DNA from: Morinoia aosen
Taxonomy: Eukaryota > Arthropoda > Malacostraca > Amphipoda > Talitridae
Direction of reading: 5' to 3'
NCBI GenBank assembly: GCA_030386875.1
Contig: CM059564.1
Span: forward strand, 67,599,436-67,663,435
Length of the DNA: 64,000 nucleotides
In this document: positions 22,072 through 32,861 of the stretch, piece after piece
Numbering within the stretch: the stretch's first letter is position 1
Layout of the letters: each line of letters begins with the position of its first letter
Made by a program: the position numbers and the translations under genes
Notes under the pieces: generated by a model
What the model was told of the DNA's origin: nothing
The model's database searches: none
What the model saw: the letters and a program-made list of their open reading frames with translations, nothing else

Positions 22072-22425
22072 TTATCGTTGAGACGAAAGATGAATTATTT
22101 TGGCTTTAAATTCTCTCGGTCTTTGAGGAATTTTAAAACTCAGGGGAAGTTTGTTCCACAGTAAGGCGCCTGATATTGGCAGAGCCTTCTGCCCTATGTG
22201 AGATGAACGATAGTTGACTAAGACATTATTGTTTCTGTTCGGCCTTTTGTTGTTTACAGTGGGTAGATGGAAACGCACTATCTCAGCATTGCTCTGAGGA
22301 AGATACAACGAGGAGAATACGTATTGGGCCCTCTGCATGAGGAGCCTTTCTTGAATAGGAATCCAGCCGAGTTTATTAAGAAGAGGGGTTACGTGATCGC
22401 GAGGGGTTACGCAGCCGAAGAGTCA
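22072..22425 (-). pseudogene. LINE ORF2 C-terminal fragment
   Basis: The minus strand reads PLLNKLGWIPIQERLLMQRA, then YVFSSLYLPQ, ending with LWNKLPLSFKIPQRPREFKAKI. This is the typical C-terminal region of CR1/Jockey/L2-type ORF2 proteins (LxWLPIxxR ... ALLWNxLP ... FKxKL). Only the tail remains. Confidence 0.6.
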
Positions 22426-22435
22426 GCAGTCAGTT

Positions 22436-22612
22436 ATGGGTGTTTGAAAGCGCATATGGACCGGGATCGGTGAGAAATTGGGAGGAGAGAGAGGAGTTTT
22501 GGGAGAAGTTGTCCGAATGTGTTACAAGAGTGGGGAATGGTTGTAGAGTTGTAGAGTTGATGGGGGACCTGAATGCGAGAGTGGGTGATGAGGTGGTTAT
22601 TAACGAGTGGTT
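22436..22612 (+). pseudogene. RTE endonuclease fragment
   Basis: Encodes AYGPGSVRNWEEREEFWEKL and MGDLNARVGDEVV, matching the 5' part of the RTE copy at 13970-17085 (opposite strand), with a small duplication at RVVELMGD. It is followed by TTAGGGTTGGATTAATTTGA, also found beside that copy near 17110-17145. Confidence 0.75.
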
Positions 22613-22627
22613 ATGTCAATACTTAAC

Positions 22628-22718
22628 TCAACTTAGGGTTGGATTAATTTGAATTTGACTTGGATTAAAATGAACTTGACTTGGATTAAATTGAACTTGA
22701 CTTGGATTAATTTGAAGT
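22628..22718. repeat. Short tandem repeat, about 24-bp unit
   Basis: Three to four diverged copies of TTGACTTGGATTAAATTGAA. The first copy overlaps sequence shared with 17110-17145. Confidence 0.7.
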
Positions 22719-22721
22719 GAA

Positions 22722-22902
22722 AAAGGTAGCGCTAACATTGGCGCGCACGTGGTTTCCTACTTTAGGTTTCAAAGTTTCTTTTCTTTAAGTCCTCACAAAT
22801 CTAAAACTGAGAACTTTTGTGCATTTTATCATTCGTGAACATCGATTTATTTTGAATTTTTCAACCTATGGTATAAATTCGTCTGCACAAAAAAACACCC
22901 TA
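22722..22902. mobile_element. Solo right end of a mariner-family element
   Basis: Matches 19240-19420, the right end of the intact mariner (GGTAGCGCTAA, TTTTATCATTCGTGAACATC, ACACCCTATA). No left end or transposase is adjacent, so this is an internally deleted or broken remnant of a related family. Confidence 0.7.
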
Positions 22903-22969
22903 TATATTTATATATACTGAAACGCCAGGCGTCTCCATTAATTTATAAATATAAATATGTTTTTGTGCT

Positions 22970-23430
22970 TAATTTCCCCTACGTTATTACAATGGAAATC
23001 ATCTTAATTGGATAAAATCATCAATTCTATTCAAATAATATGAAAAACCTTGCATCTGCTAACTTCTGTTTATAAGTAAAAAAAATCCGTGTAAATTAAA
23101 TCTATTGTTGATAAAATACAGGTTATCGTGGTAAAATGGTACGACAAATTTTCTGAAAACTTCTTGGCTAATAATAATTTAAAATATAAACACAGTTGTT
23201 GCTTGCTTGGTTGGTGTGTGCGTCTGTGACGTTCTTAAGGACGCTTAATGACCGTATTCGTGATACGAGTTTCACCAGTGCACAAGTACAAGAATGTTTC
23301 GATTGCGGGTACTATTGGGATGGATTTATTTGCATGTAATCCCTATCTTGAGACTTTTTTTTTGAAAAAAAAACTATCGAATCTCGTCTTTTTTGACGGA
23401 TCATGTACACTGGTAGATGTATATTAGTAA
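22970..23430. repeat. Dispersed repeat, copy 1
   Basis: Related to 38620-39390: shares CTTGCATCTGCTAACTT, GATACGAGTTTCACCAGTG and TATCGAATCTCGTC. No coding sequence or termini are recognised. Confidence 0.55.
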
Positions 23431-23574
23431 AACTTGATTTTTAACATTCTGTTGCCAATTTAAAAGTCGTTCGTAAATAAAAAAATATTAACAATATGTA
23501 CAGGTTGCAACACGTGCAATCATAAAGAAATAAAATATTCATTGTATAAATTGTGAATAGGCAGAGATTGAGTC

Positions 23575-23699
23575 ACAAAATTGTGATTAGGTGGAGTTGG
23601 TGTTGGAGTCACAAATTCGGAAAGGTTGAGTCGGAATCGGAGACGCAAAATTGTAGAAAGGTGGAGTCGGAGTCGGAGTCATGAATTCCTCCGACTCCG

Positions 23700-23700
<1 letters not shown>
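23575..23700. repeat. GGAGTC-rich simple repeat
   Basis: Degenerate hexanucleotide repeat (GGAGTCGGAGTCGGAGTC and variants), next to the truncated Tc1 element. Confidence 0.75.
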
Positions 23701-24514
<814 letters not shown>

Positions 24515-24539
24515 TTTTCTAGAATGATCTCACATCGAG

Positions 24540-26397
24540 AATGTTTTAGAACATTTTAGTCACAATTTTTTCAATAAAACATGTATAAAGGGTAAATATT
24601 TCTCTACAAAATCTAATCTTCTTAATTGCTTGAATAATTTTGTCTCTACGTGTTTTTGAAATTCAGCTTGTTAAATCTTTCAAAAATAATATTTTACTTT
24701 AGAAACTTCGTCTTATTGTCACTAATATGTGCTTCACACCCGGTGAGAATCTGATGCCTGTGGCAACAATAGTTTTTGAGTAATTCTAGAAAGGTTTGAA
24801 AGACGAGGGGGTGTGCGAATAATTTCGTCGCTAGCTGTAGCTCCCCACTGAGATGCAAGTGAGGGCGATATCAAAGATAAGTAAACACGAACTTCAACGT
24901 TTTCCAAATCGAGTTCTCGATGGGAAGGCATGACCATCACCTTGGTCGTCACCATGACCGTCACCGGCAGACTAGCGCGTTTCTTCTACTGTGCGTGACT
25001 GGCGGAGTGACGCGACAGCGGTTGCTAAATCCAATGCATGGTTGTAACAGTGACGCTAAACTTCTTTTTTGTGTTACGTGTAATGTTTCCAAAGTTCGTT
25101 TGAAATGTAACCGTTCAATCCAATCTGAAAATATTCAACACTGTACAGAAGTGATTTCTTTCTGAAGCTGTTGAAATGGAGTAGTGTTACAAGCCTAAAA
25201 AGCGTAGTTTTCTTTCTTGATAAGAAGGTATTGTTGTGGTGCTTTTATCTTCCGAAGTACTTGATTCCATCACGTTATGAAATTTAACGAGCGCTTCTCA
25301 GAAATTTTATTGTGAACATCTTTCCTTAATATCTAAAGTAACCATGTTACTGAACCATTGTGAAATCTGTAGTTGAAAAAATTATCGGATGATTCGATAG
25401 AAAATCGCCCAAAAAGTACTAAATCAAGTAGCTTTACTTTAGGGGATGAGGTTAAGACTTAAAACTTATAACAAATTCTGACACATATGATGCGCAATCC
25501 AAACATGCAAAAGAATTGATACTACTTTTGCAAGCTTTCTTAGCGCGCAAATAATCTTACTATTTATATATATACCGACTCAGTGTTTGAGAATAAAAAT
25601 TCCACCTAGTTACTTCTTTGATCCCTTTTCCTGCACGGTGGCATTCGTTGTCTAGATAAAGATACGCTATCTCTGATTAACGCGGTCGAGTTAACTTGAT
25701 CTGACGATACAACAGAACGTTTTTGCTCAATAACTCGTGAAGCTTTTGGAGCATTTTGCAATTGCAAAACATGCCTTCATTCGAGCAACAGTTAAATAAT
25801 TTTCTGCATCGGTAGCGTTGAGCACAGAACACAGACGGCACAATTACATTCACAATGAACATTTCAGGGAGCAAGTTGAACTTAGCGCAGTTGGTGCACT
25901 GCTCAAAATTGACAATGAACGTGGAAGTTCTTTGATCCCATATACAGGGAATTTTATCTTTTGTAAACATGCCGTGATATTGACCAGCCAACAAAATACG
26001 TTCTGTTCTATGGAATATTGCTAAAGATCGGCGAGGAACTTTACTCACATAGTATATAGATAATGAAATATGCCATAGGTATTCAGTTAAAAATTTGCCC
26101 CAGTGTTTAGACACTTGTTGAAAGAGGATTCAACTCAACGTTTTTATATGACCTACATTTAAGTTTTCTGACCATTTTCATAAATGCCTGTTCAAATTTG
26201 TGTGCCTATATGAATATAACCTACTTGAATTTCTTAGGAATTCAAAGCAAGGATATTTACCACGTTCGGCGTGGTAGATTTGCTTTCTACTGAAAATACC
26301 GAGGCTTAGAAATTTGTCTCAGTTGCGGAGCCTTCTACTGACATCCCTGCAGAGAGGATTTTTGGGGGCAGATGCATCGCTTTCTGCTCAATATTTA
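24540..26397. other. Intergenic region, one unassigned ORF
   Basis: AT-rich sequence between two Tc1 remnants. The only long open frame is 25677-26114 (minus). A GC-richer patch at 24900-25040 has no recognisable product. Confidence 0.4.
25677..26114 (-). other. Unassigned 145-codon open reading frame
   Basis: The longest non-repeat open frame in the window that I cannot place. The product is Cys-rich in its second half (FEQCTNC, CAQRYRCRKLFNCCSNEG, MFCNCK), but the spacing fits no zinc-finger family I know. There is no signal peptide and no splice context. It may be chance, or part of an old element. A function is not assigned. Confidence 0.25.
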
Positions 26398-26559
26398 CAG
26401 GTGTGGCCAATGATTTTGGGAAAAGAGAGTTTTCATTTTTTATCGTTAAACTAAGGTGTAGTTTTGCGTAGTTTCTAGTTGATTGTTTCCGGAAAACATG
26501 AAGGATAAATAAAAACATGAATTGCCCACAAAAATTTTTTAATACCCTTCCAAAACAAA

Positions 26560-27580
26560 GAGATAATTATTCTCAATATTTGCAATGTTGACCATATTTC
26601 TTCAAACTGTTTTGATGCACTTTGGAATGCTGTTTACTAATTTTCAATGACTTTATGATCAAAGGATCTCTACATTTCTTCAATTAGGGCTCCAAGTCGC
26701 GCTAAATTAGTTTTCTTCTTCATGTTCACTCGACTTTTGATGATCGACCATAAATTTTTGATTGGATTCAGAGCAGCACAGGCCAAGGACCCAAAACCTT
26801 CACTCCATTGTCATAAATGAACTTTCTAACCACTCATGCATTAAGACAGAAAGCGCCATCATGTTGGTAAACCATTTCTTTTTCGGGAAACTGACCAGCT
26901 ATCGTTGGAAGGAGATGATATTTTAAGACCTTCAGGTAAGGCGAAATTCATTACTGTGTTTTTGGGTAAAATTATCAGTGATCCTGTTCCCTTACCTGAA
27001 AAGCAACCCCAGACGTGATGAGTGGCTCTATGCTTGACTGTTGGAACGACACGGTTCTTGTTGAATCTCTCGCCTTTTCTTTGTCATACGAGTCTTTTCC
27101 CGAAGGTGTCAAAAAGAGGGAACGGAGATTCATTGGAGAAAATGACTTTGCCCCATTGTTCAGCAGTCCAATGCTGGTACTTTCTGCAAAAATTGAGCCA
27201 GTCTTTAATGTTCTTCGTTGTCAAAAGAGTTTTTTTCGCAGCTCTCATGGAAGCAAGTCCCATTGCCGAAGAGTCGACGTCGAACAGTTCGCGCTGAGGC
27301 ATGGACGCCATCCCTCTCCCATGATAGTGCAAGCTATGAACTGTCGGCAGTCCTTTCCCGAAATTAGTAGCGCACTAAACTCCTATCTTGACGAACCGAC
27401 GACAATCTTTTCCTGCCAGTGGCTGTCTTCGCCACCATGGATTTTGTCTCGTTGAATTGTTTTATCAATCTGTAGACAGCTGACGATGATGCAAATTGCT
27501 TGGCAACGATTTCTTTTTTTGATAGACCACTCTGATGGAGAAGAATGATGATTTTCCTAATTTCTTCCGAAACCACATTT
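26560..27580 (-). pseudogene. Tc1-like transposase, degraded
   Basis: N-terminal helix-turn-helix MVSEEIRKIIILLHQSGLSK, VYRLIKQFNETKS, then a catalytic region in shifted frames: TLLTTKNIKDWLNFCRKYQ, WGKVIFSNESPFPLF (the first catalytic Asp is Asn here), VPTVKHRATHHVWGCFSGKG, MVYQHDGAFCLNA (second Asp), and a deletion where the SPDLNPIEN block should be (only LNPIKNLWSIIKSRVN remains). Several frameshifts and an altered active site make it inactive. Confidence 0.8.
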
Positions 27581-27838
27581 TGGATCTGGTGAAGAAAACA
27601 TTTTTAAAAATTTTAAAACAAATAATTAAACAAAATGTGTAAAAAAAACATACCACTCACCTTGCAAACGATTTTTCATCAGTTCCAATGGCCGCATCAG
27701 CTTTCAAACAAGCCCAAATATGTTTTCCGTATATAGGACAACACAAAATTGGCAAACTGTTAAAAAAATCCACGTATTTTTTTTTTAAAAACCGCGCTTC
27801 AAAGTAATTTTGCTACATTATAAGACTGTTAACAATTA

Positions 27839-29067
27839 CCCAATTGAAATTCTGAGCCTTTTACAGATCGTTTTCAGGCAGTTATAAGCCAAGAGTTTAG
27901 TCGTTTACAATCAGTAAATAAGCCTTTTTCGGAGCAAATGTCTAGTATTTTAAGCCCTTTTAAACGGCTATTTCTGGGCATCGAAACGGCTAATGCAACG
28001 GCCATTTTGGGCTTCTCTACTACCTGAACGAGGCTATTCACGACCATTTTTGGCTTTTCCATTGCTTGAACGAGTCTCGTCCTGGCCTTTTTGGGCTTCC
28101 TTACTGCTTGATCAAGGCTAATACCGGCCCTTTTGGGCTTCCTTACTGCTTGATCAAGGCTAATACCGGCCCTTTTGGGCTTCCTTACTGCTTGATCAAG
28201 GCTAATACCGGCCTTATTAGGCTTCCGTACGACTTATAGTGGGCCTTGCAACGACCTCAAAGAGCTCCAACATCAGATTTTTTATACGATATAAATAGTT
28301 CGTAAGGCCGGGTTTTTTGGCTGCATCGCCTAGTGAGTTCCGATTTGAGGCGAGTGAAGCAGCGTACTTACGTTTATACTTCTCCGGCTGTAGGTATCGA
28401 TAATTTTTGTCGGAGATCTGGGTACTTTTTCTAAAATAAATTTACATTAGGATATATTAAGATTACTGAACATAAAACGACTAGAATCGAGGTTTGAGGG
28501 GTAACTAAGGTAAAGCACTACAAGTTGAATGCTCAGCGCTCGACAACCCAAGTGTTCCAACAGTTATAAGCTATCATCCATATTTATTTTATATAATGCA
28601 TTAATAAAGTGCCAATTTGATGTTATGCTCAGCAGTTAGCTTTTCTATCCTAGTTTTCATGTTGACTGGATTAATTATTTATAGTATTGTTGAAGATGTT
28701 TAACGAACCTTACCTAATCTAACTTAACTAAGTTAGGTTAGTTGAAATTCATTTAGTTCTTTACATTTACTGAAGTAATACGACTTGTACAACATTTACG
28801 ATTACGAGTCTTTTTACAATCTATTACGCGTCCAAATAGAGGTCGTCGAAAAGGCTTGAAAACGACTTTAAACGACCCGAATGAGCCCGCAAACAGCCAT
28901 TGACTAGACCTATAAAAGGCCAGTTGAATGAAGAGCCCTTTTCAAGCCCTAATAGGCCAAGTATAGGTAGGAGTCGGTTTGAAGTCGTGATTTTTGGCCC
29001 TTTTGGGCCGTTTTCGACCTTTTACGACTAATTTACTACCTGAAAAGGGCGATAATTTTCAATTGGG
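27839..29067. mobile_element. Nested 1229-bp TIR element of unknown family
   Basis: Begins CCCAATTGAAATTCTGAGCC and ends with the reverse complement of CCCAATTGAAAATTATCGCC, flanked by TA at both ends (27837-27838 and 29068-29069). It lies between the Tc1 transposase start and the Tc1 right terminus, so it inserted into that element. It has no transposase. It contains a 42-bp tandem repeat (28078-28215). Confidence 0.75.
28078..28215. repeat. 42-bp tandem repeat, about 3.3 copies
   Basis: Copies of TTGGGCTTCCTTACTGCTTG followed by ATCAAGGCTAATACCGGCCCTT minus a few bases. They are near-identical, so they expanded recently inside the nested element; diverged relatives of GGCNTTTTNGGGCTTC occur through the rest of it. 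Confidence 0.85.
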
Positions 29068-30149
29068 TAGGCATAAATATATTCTGAAATAAAGACCTCA
29101 AAATGAAACAAAATTTTCCTCAAAATCATTGGCCACACCTATTGATACAAAATGCGATCCCCAATTAACACTCACGTCATCAATTTAAATTTCAAATATT
29201 ATAGTCACTGTACTTCTGTTCTTACACTGCAGATAATGTGATTACCAGTGAATTTATTCCACTTTTTGAAATAGTTTCATTCATGACAGTCACTTAAACT
29301 GGAAGAAATGAATTCAGCATGATTTTAAGTATTTTGCGGACGACTGTAATTTTGCATAAGAACTTGTTTACGTATTACTTCGCCCATGACTCCAAAATTA
29401 ATGAGTGTGTAAAATGAGCTGAAGACTGACGGTTTTCTACTATCGTAACCCGTACTTCGTGAGCGAGAGAACTGAGAAGTCTTTCCTTCTTAAACTAATT
29501 CAGTCCTTCCACAAGATAAATATCATTCTTACCTTACTAACACTTTAAAATGTTTTAAACACTTATTTAAGCAATTGTAAACCATTTATTTACCACATGC
29601 GAAACAGAAGAAGATTGTTTCTTAAGTCTAGTACATTGGTCAAATTTCAGTATAGCTACCTGCGGGCCCGAATAAGTTAAATGACTTCTAGGGCATCTTA
29701 CCACTAACGCTATTTTAAGGTGTACAAGTACGCTTAACCTAATTCACTTAACCTAGTTACGCACTAGACTGATCAATGATCAGTCTCGAGATTCAATGCT
29801 TAATTTTACAATTAGTATATATGGGCTAGATATTGGCGGTATATCCTATAAACGACTTGAGAACAGACTGAAGAAAGATCAGATGATTGGTATTAATCCT
29901 GGCAAAATTACCCTATCCGGATTAATCGTTTAAGAGAAAGGATTTGGCTTGATTATCTTACATGCTTTATATTTAGATAGGAAAAGGAATTCTAGACTAA
30001 TTTTGAAAGCTTTGTACGATTTTCTTTCACGAATCTCGGTAGGGATTTAGTTCCAAGTCTCAGTTTCAATGAAGACGATACTATGTTGTGACCGACCTTT
30101 GTGAATAATAAGGAAGCATGAAGTTACTTCTATTTCGGGTTTGTTAAAT

Positions 30150-30847
30150 AGTACGTATGGCAGTCCCTGTTCGGGCGCCACTTTGATAAATAGTAGGTTG
30201 TGGCGTATCCGCATTGGGCGCCAAATTGTTATATATTTGGTTTTGGCAATATCCTCTTTGGGTGCCAAATTGTAGATAGTTGCAATTTTTGCTGGTCCTT
30301 CTTGGGAGCCAGCGAATTGATTATTTAGGTGGGCTAGTCCTGTTTCAGCCCGATTGAAAACTAGATTGGTCCTTCTTGGGAGCCGAAATTTCAGAGTCTT
30401 CTTATCCCGGAAGGATCTTCCTGATATCTTCAGGGAAAATGGAAAGTCAGGTTTTGGCGACTTAATTTATTAGTTGGGGCTTGCCCACAGGTTTTCAGGA
30501 GACGAATTATTTTCCAGCAGTTGAAATTTTAGCCGATATAAAAATCAAGCTTTGAAGTTTTAGAGCCGAAGAAGTTCTGGCTATGGAGCTTTTCACGCTG
30601 GTAATGCAGCCGTCGAAAGTTAGAGCCGAAATGAAATTCGAGCTGCGAAATTGGAGCCGATATAAAAATCAAGCTTTGAAGTTTTAGAGCCGAAGAATTT
30701 TCTGGCTGTTGAAATTTTGAAATCTGAGATGGATATATGGTTCGCAAGTATCTGTGATACGAGAGTTTAGTTATGCGAAGAGAATTATTTTCCCTCCTGT
30801 TAAATTATATAGGCAAAAGTCGGCATCTACGACAAAAGCCTGACAGG
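30150..30847 (-). mobile_element. LTR-like insert with a tRNA-Lys primer-binding site
   Basis: A 698-bp piece absent from the related LINE copy at 34583-35605. It is flanked by a 7-bp direct repeat, GTTAAAT (30143-30149 and 30848-30854), present once in that copy. Read on the minus strand it runs from CTGTCAGGCTTTTGTCGTAG through short repeats of CTTCGGCTCTAAAACTTC to TGGCGCCCGAACAGGGAC at 30180-30163. It looks like an LTR plus leader of a retroelement that lost its coding part. Confidence 0.55.
30163..30180 (-). promoter_or_regulatory. Primer-binding site for tRNA-Lys
   Basis: TGGCGCCCGAACAGGGAC on the minus strand is exactly complementary to the 3' end of animal tRNA-Lys (UUU) including CCA. 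Reverse transcriptases of many LTR elements start here. Diverged relatives occur upstream at spacings of roughly 40-80 bp. Confidence 0.6.
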
Positions 30848-31399
30848 GTTAAATGGTCATGAAGACCAGTTTGTGCAGGTAGGAAGTGTTTGAGGTTTTT
30901 GTCGCCATCATTAGACTCTATTTTATTTATCAAATTACGCATGGAAAGATTGTACAGATCCAGAAGTTCAAGTAGTTTCAAAACTTTTGAATGAATCATT
31001 TGTACGAGCGTTATATTCGAGTTTCTTTACCCCTCTAATTGCTATTTTTTATGGAGTAAAGAATACGTTACTTCTACTTATATCAGTTCGGTGCCATGTT
31101 TCAATTTCGTATTCTAAGTATGGTGAGATGAATGTTGGGTAAAGTTTTTGCAAGGCTTCTTCAGGTAATACATTATTCATTTTGTGGAGGATTCCAATGG
31201 ATTTTCATGATTTAGTTCTAATATGAGCAACGTGCTTTTTGAAGGTCAGATGTTTATCGATTAAAATACCTAGGAATTTACATGAGTTGGTTTCTTCGAT
31301 AGAACCTTCGCCAATTTTAAAGCCTGGAAGAAATATATGTTTCTTCCATGAGAATAAAATACATTTTGTTTTTTCGATATTAATGCTGATTATTTTAGC

Positions 31400-31895
31400 T
31401 TAAAGACACGTTGAAACCTTTTGGAGCTCGTCATTAGTACTCTCCGCAATTAGAGCGGGATTTTGATTAGGAAGGACCGTAGAAAGAGTGCTGTCATCGG
31501 CAAAAAGTATGAATTTAAAAAATGATGCAGATTTAATGGTATCGTTGATAAAGATTAATAATAGGAGAAGCCCAAGGACAGATTCTTGTAGAACTCCATG
31601 GCTAATTTTCTGTAGTTCAGATTGTACATCATCAATGACAACGTATTGCTTCCGATTTGTTAGATATGATCTGAACCAATCATGAGCAACTTCTGTAATG
31701 CCATAACGGTGGAGTTTCGACATCAATATATTACTGTCCACACATTCAAATGCCTTTCGAAAGGCAAGAAATACGGAGAAAACCAACTTTCCTTCGTCTA
31801 TGATAGAATATAGGTATTGTGAATGATTTAATACGAACCGGGTTGATGATTTTTTAGAGCGAAAACCAAAGTGTTTACCATATAAGAATGATTTT
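31400..31895 (-). pseudogene. LINE reverse transcriptase palm fragment
   Basis: An open frame of about 165 codons, without a start: FGFRSKKSSTR, FLAFRKAFECVD (motif A; the catalytic Asp of FLDxxKAFD is replaced), a degraded SxGVLQESVLGLLLLLIFIND (from QGSxLGPLLFLIFINDI), and FILFADDSTL with the two catalytic Asp of motif C. Downstream domains lie in other frames. Confidence 0.75.
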
Positions 31896-31900
31896 AATTC

Positions 31901-32860
31901 AAAATAGGACTATACTATTTTATATGTATTATTCTTAAACAGCTATATTAAGGACTTTAGTTGAGAATGTTTTAATTCACTTGATTTATTTTTCGAGGTG
32001 TTTATGCACGCAATTACATCAGAAGAGTTGGTAGGCGTTAAAAAAGAGTTGTGTTCACGGATATGATCAATATGTTCCAAGTGATCTGTAGGTTCACTAG
32101 GATATATTCCGGATATAATGTTAATTTCTTATATTAGAAATTATCATTATTATTAAGAAATCGTTAAAACTTTGGATGCTATGCGTATATTTTAGGAGGT
32201 TTTGTGGGGCCGAATGTCGTATGAATGAGTTCCTCCACATGAATTGTAAGATACGATCGTTTTAACGCGTGGCGATGCACCACAAACTGAACAAATCACT
32301 TCAGTTCCCAATAAGCGTGGAGTGATTTATGTCTTTTATATTCACGTCGTACATTCGTCTCAATAATGCAATGCTATGAATTTTATTGCTTTTCATGAGT
32401 GCGTATCATAATCTCTGAGACAAATGATATATTACTTTCATTTTATTAGTTTTTATCTAAGTCTTGTGTGAATGCGTTCAAGTATTTTCTAAAAGTTGTT
32501 ACGTGAGTGACGTTCAGCAGCTCCCTTCAAAACGATTTTCTTCGAAGCATAAATTGCTGGTAATTTATTGACCAATAAAACGCCTTTTCAACATAGCGTG
32601 ATCTGTAGATTTCCGCTTCACCCCGTGCTAAGCCACGCGCTGCAATCCGCGCACACGGTGACAAAAGAAGTAAAACTTGCAGGTTTACGTGCCACTAACT
32701 AGCACACTTGGCTCTAGGCTCAAATATCGGCTCTAAGCTTTTCTCAAACGAATGATCTGGGGGCTTAGTTTTCAGGTATTGCTTCTCTTTAGCAACGCGT
32801 GCAGGAGTCTAGAGTACAGTGTTTCCTGTTGGTGCAGTGCGTGGCATGACAGGTAGCGGC
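31901..32860. other. Intergenic stretch before the 16-bp array
   Basis: AT-rich; no gene or clear repeat recognised. The first part may be decayed upstream LINE sequence. Confidence 0.35.
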
Positions 32861-32861
32861 A

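Larger units (their letters stand above)
26398..29141 (-). mobile_element. Tc1-like transposon carrying a nested element
   Basis: Left end CAGGTGTGGCCAATGATTTT at 26398 and the reverse complement GGCCACACCTA at the right end (29141) define imperfect terminal repeats. The span is 2744 bp, but 27839-29067 is a separate insertion, leaving about 1.5 kb, the usual Tc1 size. The transposase is on the minus strand. Target TA is kept at the left end and degraded at the right. Confidence 0.8.
29560..31900 (-). mobile_element. CR1/Jockey-like LINE fragment, interrupted
   Basis: Read on the minus strand: reverse transcriptase palm (31895-31400), then thumb and C-terminal parts in broken frames (KCILFSWKKHIFLPGFKIGE, KFLGILIDKHLTFKKHV, KMNNVLPEEALQKLYPTFIS), then a 3' region matching 34583-35605 (plus) and 48368-49080. 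An unrelated 698-bp piece (30150-30847) is inserted near the end. Confidence 0.75.

Noticed and set aside
26900..27455. Plus-strand frames of 91 and 146 codons
   Set aside because: Antisense shadows of the Tc1-like transposase on the minus strand.
30163..30180. A tRNA-Lys gene on the plus strand
   Set aside because: Only the 18-nt 3' end with CCA is present, and CCA is not encoded in animal tRNA genes; a primer-binding site explains it better.
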